In this document: positions 60,857 through 64,000 of the stretch, in pieces
Layout: each line of letters begins with the position of its first letter
Numbering within the stretch: position 1 is the stretch's first letter
Origin: Viridibacterium sediminicola
GTDB lineage: Bacteria > Pseudomonadota > Gammaproteobacteria > Burkholderiales > Rhodocyclaceae
DNA: 64,000 nt
Assembly: GCF_039631295.1 (NCBI RefSeq)
Contig: NZ_JBDIVE010000011.1
Span: 62,001-126,000, forward strand
Direction of reading: 5' to 3'
Translations under genes and position numbers: made by a program
Notes under the pieces: generated by a model
What the model saw: the letters and a program-made list of their open reading frames with translations, nothing else
Database searches by the model: none
What the model was told of the DNA's origin: nothing

Positions 60857-61483
60857 TCAGGCACCCGGCGCGCCGTGCTCGGCACCAAGCAGGCCAAGGC
60901 TGCGCGCCTTGTTGATCAGTTGCACGGCATTGCTGACGCCCAGTTTGCGCAGGATGTTCTCGCGGTGCTTGTCGACGGTGCGTGGCGACAGCGAAAAGCT
61001 CTCGGCGATGGCGGCATTCGACCAGCCCGCGCAGATCAGCTTGATCACCTGCAGCTCGCGCGCGGTCAGATGTACGGCAGCGTCATCGATCAGCGCCTGT
61101 ACCCGCTCGGGCAGGTAGCGTTGGCCCTGGCTGACGCGGCGGATTGCATCGAGCATGTCTGCGCTGGAGCCTTCCTTGAGCAGGATGGCGTCGGCACCCG
61201 CGTCGAGCAGGTTGCGCAGCAGGCTGCCGGAGCGTTCGGCAGTCAGCACGATGATGCGCAGCGCCGGATAGCGCTGGCGCAGGTAGCCCAGCACGGCGCC
61301 GCTGTCGGCACCCGGCATCAGGTAGTCCATGATCAGCAGATCGGGCTGGTGCTGGGCGATCAGCGGCTTGAGCGCGGCGGCATCCGCCGCTTCGGCGACC
61401 AGTTGGTAATCAGTACTGCTGGCCAGCAGCAGCTTGAGCCCTTCGCGGAAGATCAGGTGGTCGTCGGCTATGATGATGCGCAT
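60857..61483 (-). CDS. NarL/LuxR-family response regulator
   Basis: 208 residues. Receiver with acidic pocket DD (residues 7-8), phospho-acceptor Asp53 (LLIMDYLMPG), Thr81 and Lys103 all present; C-terminal LuxR-type HTH (LTARELQVIKLICAGWSNAA, SPRTVDKHRENILRKLGV). Divergent from the histidine kinase with only 21 bp between the two starts, so they almost certainly form a two-component pair with overlapping promoters. Confidence 0.95.
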   Translation of the reverse strand: MRIIIADDHLIFREGLKLLLASSTDYQLVAEAADAAALKPLIAQHQPDLLIMDYLMPGADSGAVLGYLRQRYPALRIIVLTAERSGSLLRNLLDAGADAILLKEGSSADMLDAIRRVSQGQRYLPERVQALIDDAAVHLTARELQVIKLICAGWSNAAIAESFSLSPRTVDKHRENILRKLGVSNAVQLINKARSLGLLGAEHGAPGA

Positions 61484-61504
61484 TGATGGGGACGGGAAAA
61501 TCAG

Positions 61505-63427
61505 GTGTTTGCACGTGTTTTGGCCTGCTGCCGGGTGTGGCTGAGCGGCCGCTTGTTCGGGCTCGGTTTGTTATTTTGGCACGTGGTGGCACTGGCCCAG
61601 CCGCTGGCGCAGATTGATCGCTTGCCGGATACGCAGAGCCTGGCCTTACGCGGCTTTGCGACTTATTACGACGAAGGCGAGGCAAGCTTGAGCGCGGCCC
61701 AGGCCTGGGCTTCGCCGCAGTTGTTCCGCCCCGCCGCCGAGCGCGCCCACCGGCCGGATGCGGCCATGCGCTGGCTGCGCCTGGATCTGCATAATCGCGC
61801 CGCCGTGCAGCAGAACTGGGTACTCGATCTGGGCGTGCCGGATGCCGAGCATCTCGAAGTGTTCGTCATTCAGGGTGCCGCGCCGCAAAGCCTGTTGCGC
61901 CTGGATTTCGCCGCGCCTTATAGCGCTCGCCCGCTGGCCACGCGCATGCTGGGTGTGCCCTTGCAGCTGGCTGCGGATGAGCGCCAGAGCGTGCTGATCC
62001 GCTATCGCACCCATGGTGATACGCCGCTCAGTCTGGCGCTGATGTCGCCAGCGCGCTTCCTGCAGGCGCAGGCCGATGGCAACCTGCTCAATGGTCTGGT
62101 GTTCGGCCTGCTGACGGCGCTCTGCGTGTTCGCTCTGCTGCAGTATGCCACCGCCGGTGAGCGTGCCTTCCTCGCCTATGCCTTCATGAGTCTGATGATG
62201 ATGGCCTTCATGGCGCAGTTCGAGGGCTACAACTTCGCCTGGCTGTGGCCCCAGCAGGGCGTGTGGAACCAGTATGCACCGGCGGTCTTTCTGGTGCTGA
62301 TCCAGGCCGCGCAGGCACTCTTTGCGATGGCCTTGTTCGATATGCGGCGGCGTTATCCGCGTCTGTTCGCCGCTTATCTAATCTACCTGCTGGCTTTGCC
62401 GCTGGCCTTGGTCGTCTATCTGTTGTTCCGCGTGAACTGGTTCGCACCGCTGTTCGGTGCCGCCTACCTGGTGCTGGTGTTGTGGACCAGTGTGTTCCTG
62501 CTGCGCCAGCGTGCACCCTTGGCGGGGCCGTTTTTTGCAGGTGCCATGCTGAATGCCTTTTTCACCAATATCCTGTTTGCGCTGAGCATCTTCGGCTGGT
62601 TGCCGGATACGCAGCCCTTCGTGTTTCCGAAGATCGGCTATCTGTGCGAGGCGCTGTGTTTTGCGGTGGCGCTGGCGCGCCAGTTGCAGAATTTGCGCAC
62701 TCAGCTTGAGGACGGCTTGCGCCGCCATCTGGCCGAAGCCGAGCAATTGGCGCGGGTCGAGGGCGAAAAGCTGCGCGTGTTGCTCGAAACACAGCAACGC
62801 CAGCTGCAACTAGCCAGCGCGGGGCACGACTTGTCACAACCGCTGGCGTCGATCCGCCTGGCGCTGAGCAGCTTGCGGGCGGGCAACGAGGCGACCGCCC
62901 AGCACATCGACAAGGCGCTCGATTACACCGAAACCTTGCTGGGCAGCCTGATCGACGACGCACGGCGCAGCCATGCCGAATCGCCGACGCGGGTACAGCT
63001 CGATGACCTGCTCTTCGAGCTGCAGCAGCACTACCAGGCGGCGGCGCAGGCCAAGGGGCTGCGCCTGCATTGCCGCCCATGCGCACGTGAGCTTGAAACC
63101 TCGGTCTTGCTATTGCGCCGCATCCTCGACAATCTGCTCAGCAATGCCATCCGCTACACCGCGCGGGGGCGCATCCTAATTGGCGTGCGTTACCGTCGCC
63201 AGGGCGTGCTGATCGAGGTGCGCGACACCGGGCCGGGCATCGCTGCCGGCGAGCGCGAGCGCCTGCTGGCGCCTTTCGTGCGGGGCGATCGCAGTGCGCC
63301 GGGCCAGGGCTTGGGGCTCCATATCGTACGTACCCTGTGTGAGCAGGCCGGTTACCGGCTGGCCATACATTCGCTGCCCGGCAAGGGCAGCTGTTTCTCG
63401 GTGCTGATTCCCGTGGCCTCGGCCTGA
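61505..63427 (+). CDS. 7TMR-DISM sensor histidine kinase
   Basis: 640 residues from a GTG at 61505. A signal-like hydrophobic start leads to a periplasmic 7TMR-DISMED2-type domain (residues about 35-190), then seven membrane helices (about 195-390), a coiled coil and a kinase core. The phospho-acceptor His441 is in SAGHDLSQPLASI. The N box is NLLSNAIRYT, and the G boxes are RDTGPGIA and GQGLGLHIV. All catalytic residues are present. The likely partner is the divergent NarL-type regulator; the signal is unknown, often carbohydrate-like in this family. The C-terminus overlaps the convergent partial gene by 76 bp. Confidence 0.94.
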   Translation: MFARVLACCRVWLSGRLFGLGLLFWHVVALAQPLAQIDRLPDTQSLALRGFATYYDEGEASLSAAQAWASPQLFRPAAERAHRPDAAMRWLRLDLHNRAAVQQNWVLDLGVPDAEHLEVFVIQGAAPQSLLRLDFAAPYSARPLATRMLGVPLQLAADERQSVLIRYRTHGDTPLSLALMSPARFLQAQADGNLLNGLVFGLLTALCVFALLQYATAGERAFLAYAFMSLMMMAFMAQFEGYNFAWLWPQQGVWNQYAPAVFLVLIQAAQALFAMALFDMRRRYPRLFAAYLIYLLALPLALVVYLLFRVNWFAPLFGAAYLVLVLWTSVFLLRQRAPLAGPFFAGAMLNAFFTNILFALSIFGWLPDTQPFVFPKIGYLCEALCFAVALARQLQNLRTQLEDGLRRHLAEAEQLARVEGEKLRVLLETQQRQLQLASAGHDLSQPLASIRLALSSLRAGNEATAQHIDKALDYTETLLGSLIDDARRSHAESPTRVQLDDLLFELQQHYQAAAQAKGLRLHCRPCARELETSVLLLRRILDNLLSNAIRYTARGRILIGVRYRRQGVLIEVRDTGPGIAAGERERLLAPFVRGDRSAPGQGLGLHIVRTLCEQAGYRLAIHSLPGKGSCFSVLIPVASA

Positions 63428-64000
63428 GCCCGGGGCAGATCCAGCGCGAAGTCGCTCACCGCCTCGCCAAAGCAGCGCGGTGCTGGCGGACGGAAGCCGA
63501 TGTTGTCCAGCGTGCGGGCAACCCGCGCGCGCAGGCTGTCATTGACCTGGAACCAGTCCTGCTCCAGCAAGTCTACTTCGCCGTGGCGGTAGATCGCGTG
63601 ATACAGGCTCATTGCCTCGGCGAAGCAGCCGAAGACCACGCCACGCGAGAGCATCAGCAAGCGCCAGGACAGGCTGCCGAGCACGTAATGCAGCGTCGGC
63701 GCGTAGGCATTGCCGGCGTCCTGGCGGACGACCTGGGCGCGGCACTGCTGATAGGCCTCGATGTCCAGATTGGCCGGTTCGGCGACGTCGACCACCAGCA
63801 GCTTGCGTCCCGGCCGGCGCAGCTGTTCGACCTGGGCCGGCGTGAGCTTGGCGGCCGTGCTGTGGGTACAGGCGATGACGGCATCGACGCGGCCGAGATT
63901 GGCCAGCTCGTGATCGACAAGGATGCCGTGGCGGGTGGCGGTCTCGGCCAGCGCGGGTTTGTTGGCGCCATAGCCGAGCACTTCGAAGCCAGCGCGCAGC
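63352..64000 (-). CDS. Rossmann-fold NAD(P)-binding protein (partial, acyl-ACP-reductase-like)
   Basis: The C-terminal 215 residues of a gene whose start lies beyond the right edge; the frame is open to base 64000 (reads LRAGFEVLGYGANKPALAE). AVIACTHSTAAKLTPAQVEQ, LLVVDVAEPANLDIEA, and RGVVFGCFAEAMSLYHAI resemble the NAD(P)-binding and C-terminal parts of long-chain acyl-ACP reductases and related shikimate-dehydrogenase-like proteins. The N-terminal GxGxxG region is outside view, so the family is tentative. Its last 25 codons overlap the histidine-kinase gene on the other strand. Confidence 0.5.
   Translation of the reverse strand, partial: LRAGFEVLGYGANKPALAETATRHGILVDHELANLGRVDAVIACTHSTAAKLTPAQVEQLRRPGRKLLVVDVAEPANLDIEAYQQCRAQVVRQDAGNAYAPTLHYVLGSLSWRLLMLSRGVVFGCFAEAMSLYHAIYRHGEVDLLEQDWFQVNDSLRARVARTLDNIGFRPPAPRCFGEAVSDFALDLPRAQAEATGISTEKQLPLPGSECMASR

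Noticed and set aside
1..64000. CRISPR arrays, tRNA or rRNA genes, prophage or intact insertion sequences
   Set aside because: Intergenic regions were read for these, and nothing met even a loose criterion; a covariance-model scan would be needed to exclude a small RNA.

Overview
The window is high-GC (about 60-65 % by eye), densely packed Gram-negative DNA. A complete betaproteobacterial-type type II secretion operon, flagellar filament genes, PntAB transhydrogenase, a PPi-dependent phosphofructokinase, SelO, SecB and a NifQ relative all point to a free-living motile betaproteobacterium, probably Rhodocyclales or Burkholderiales. No species is claimed. No rRNA, tRNA, CRISPR array, prophage or intact insertion sequence was seen.

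Layout. 1-1647: a TPR/GT9-like glycosyltransferase running off the left edge. 1.7-13 kb: mostly housekeeping and orphan genes (SbmA/YddA-type ABC exporter, KTSC protein, SlyD, SelO, NifQ-like protein without its cysteine motif, an orphan GspE/PilB-type ATPase, DinG-like helicase, a DUF4914-type P-loop protein). Two copies of a 210-230 bp hairpin-forming repeat (3805-4015 and 8739-8969) and a tandem repeat pair (13031-13275) lie between them. 13.3-16 kb: a membrane GGDEF/EAL protein. 16.3-16.6 kb: a decayed VapC-type PIN toxin remnant.

16.6-24.7 kb is the most distinctive accessory block. It is a predicted nitrogen-heterocycle/hydantoin-type catabolic regulon: a D-hydantoinase/dihydropyrimidinase, an arylmalonate-decarboxylase/maleate-isomerase-like enzyme, a TRZ/ATZ-type amidohydrolase and a NitT/TauT-type ABC importer. 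These are divergent from a FadR-type GntR regulator and a hydantoin-racemase homologue that has lost both catalytic cysteines. Repeated TTGTGACAA-type boxes lie between the two transcription units. The substrate is not identifiable from sequence.

24.8-32 kb: pfp, a truncated polyserine-tailed pectate-lyase-like protein, corA and pntAB. 32.2-42.8 kb: gspCDEFGHIJKLMN on the minus strand, all overlapping or closely spaced. 42.9-49 kb: a YcgR-like brake protein, an FlhB C-terminal-domain protein, fliK, fliT, fliS, fliD, flaG and fliC. 49.3-56.2 kb: gpsA, an SH3 protein, secB, grxC and a rhodanese, divergent from gpmA, an EnvC-like M23 protein, ctpA and an HMA-like protein. 56.3-58.9 kb: a YefM-YoeB toxin-antitoxin pair with a TGTACA operator, then terC-arsC-hslO, in which Hsp33 lacks its redox-sensing cysteines. 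59.1-64 kb: a chemotaxis receptor, a divergent NarL-type response regulator/7TMR-DISM histidine kinase pair, and a partial Rossmann-fold protein running off the right edge.
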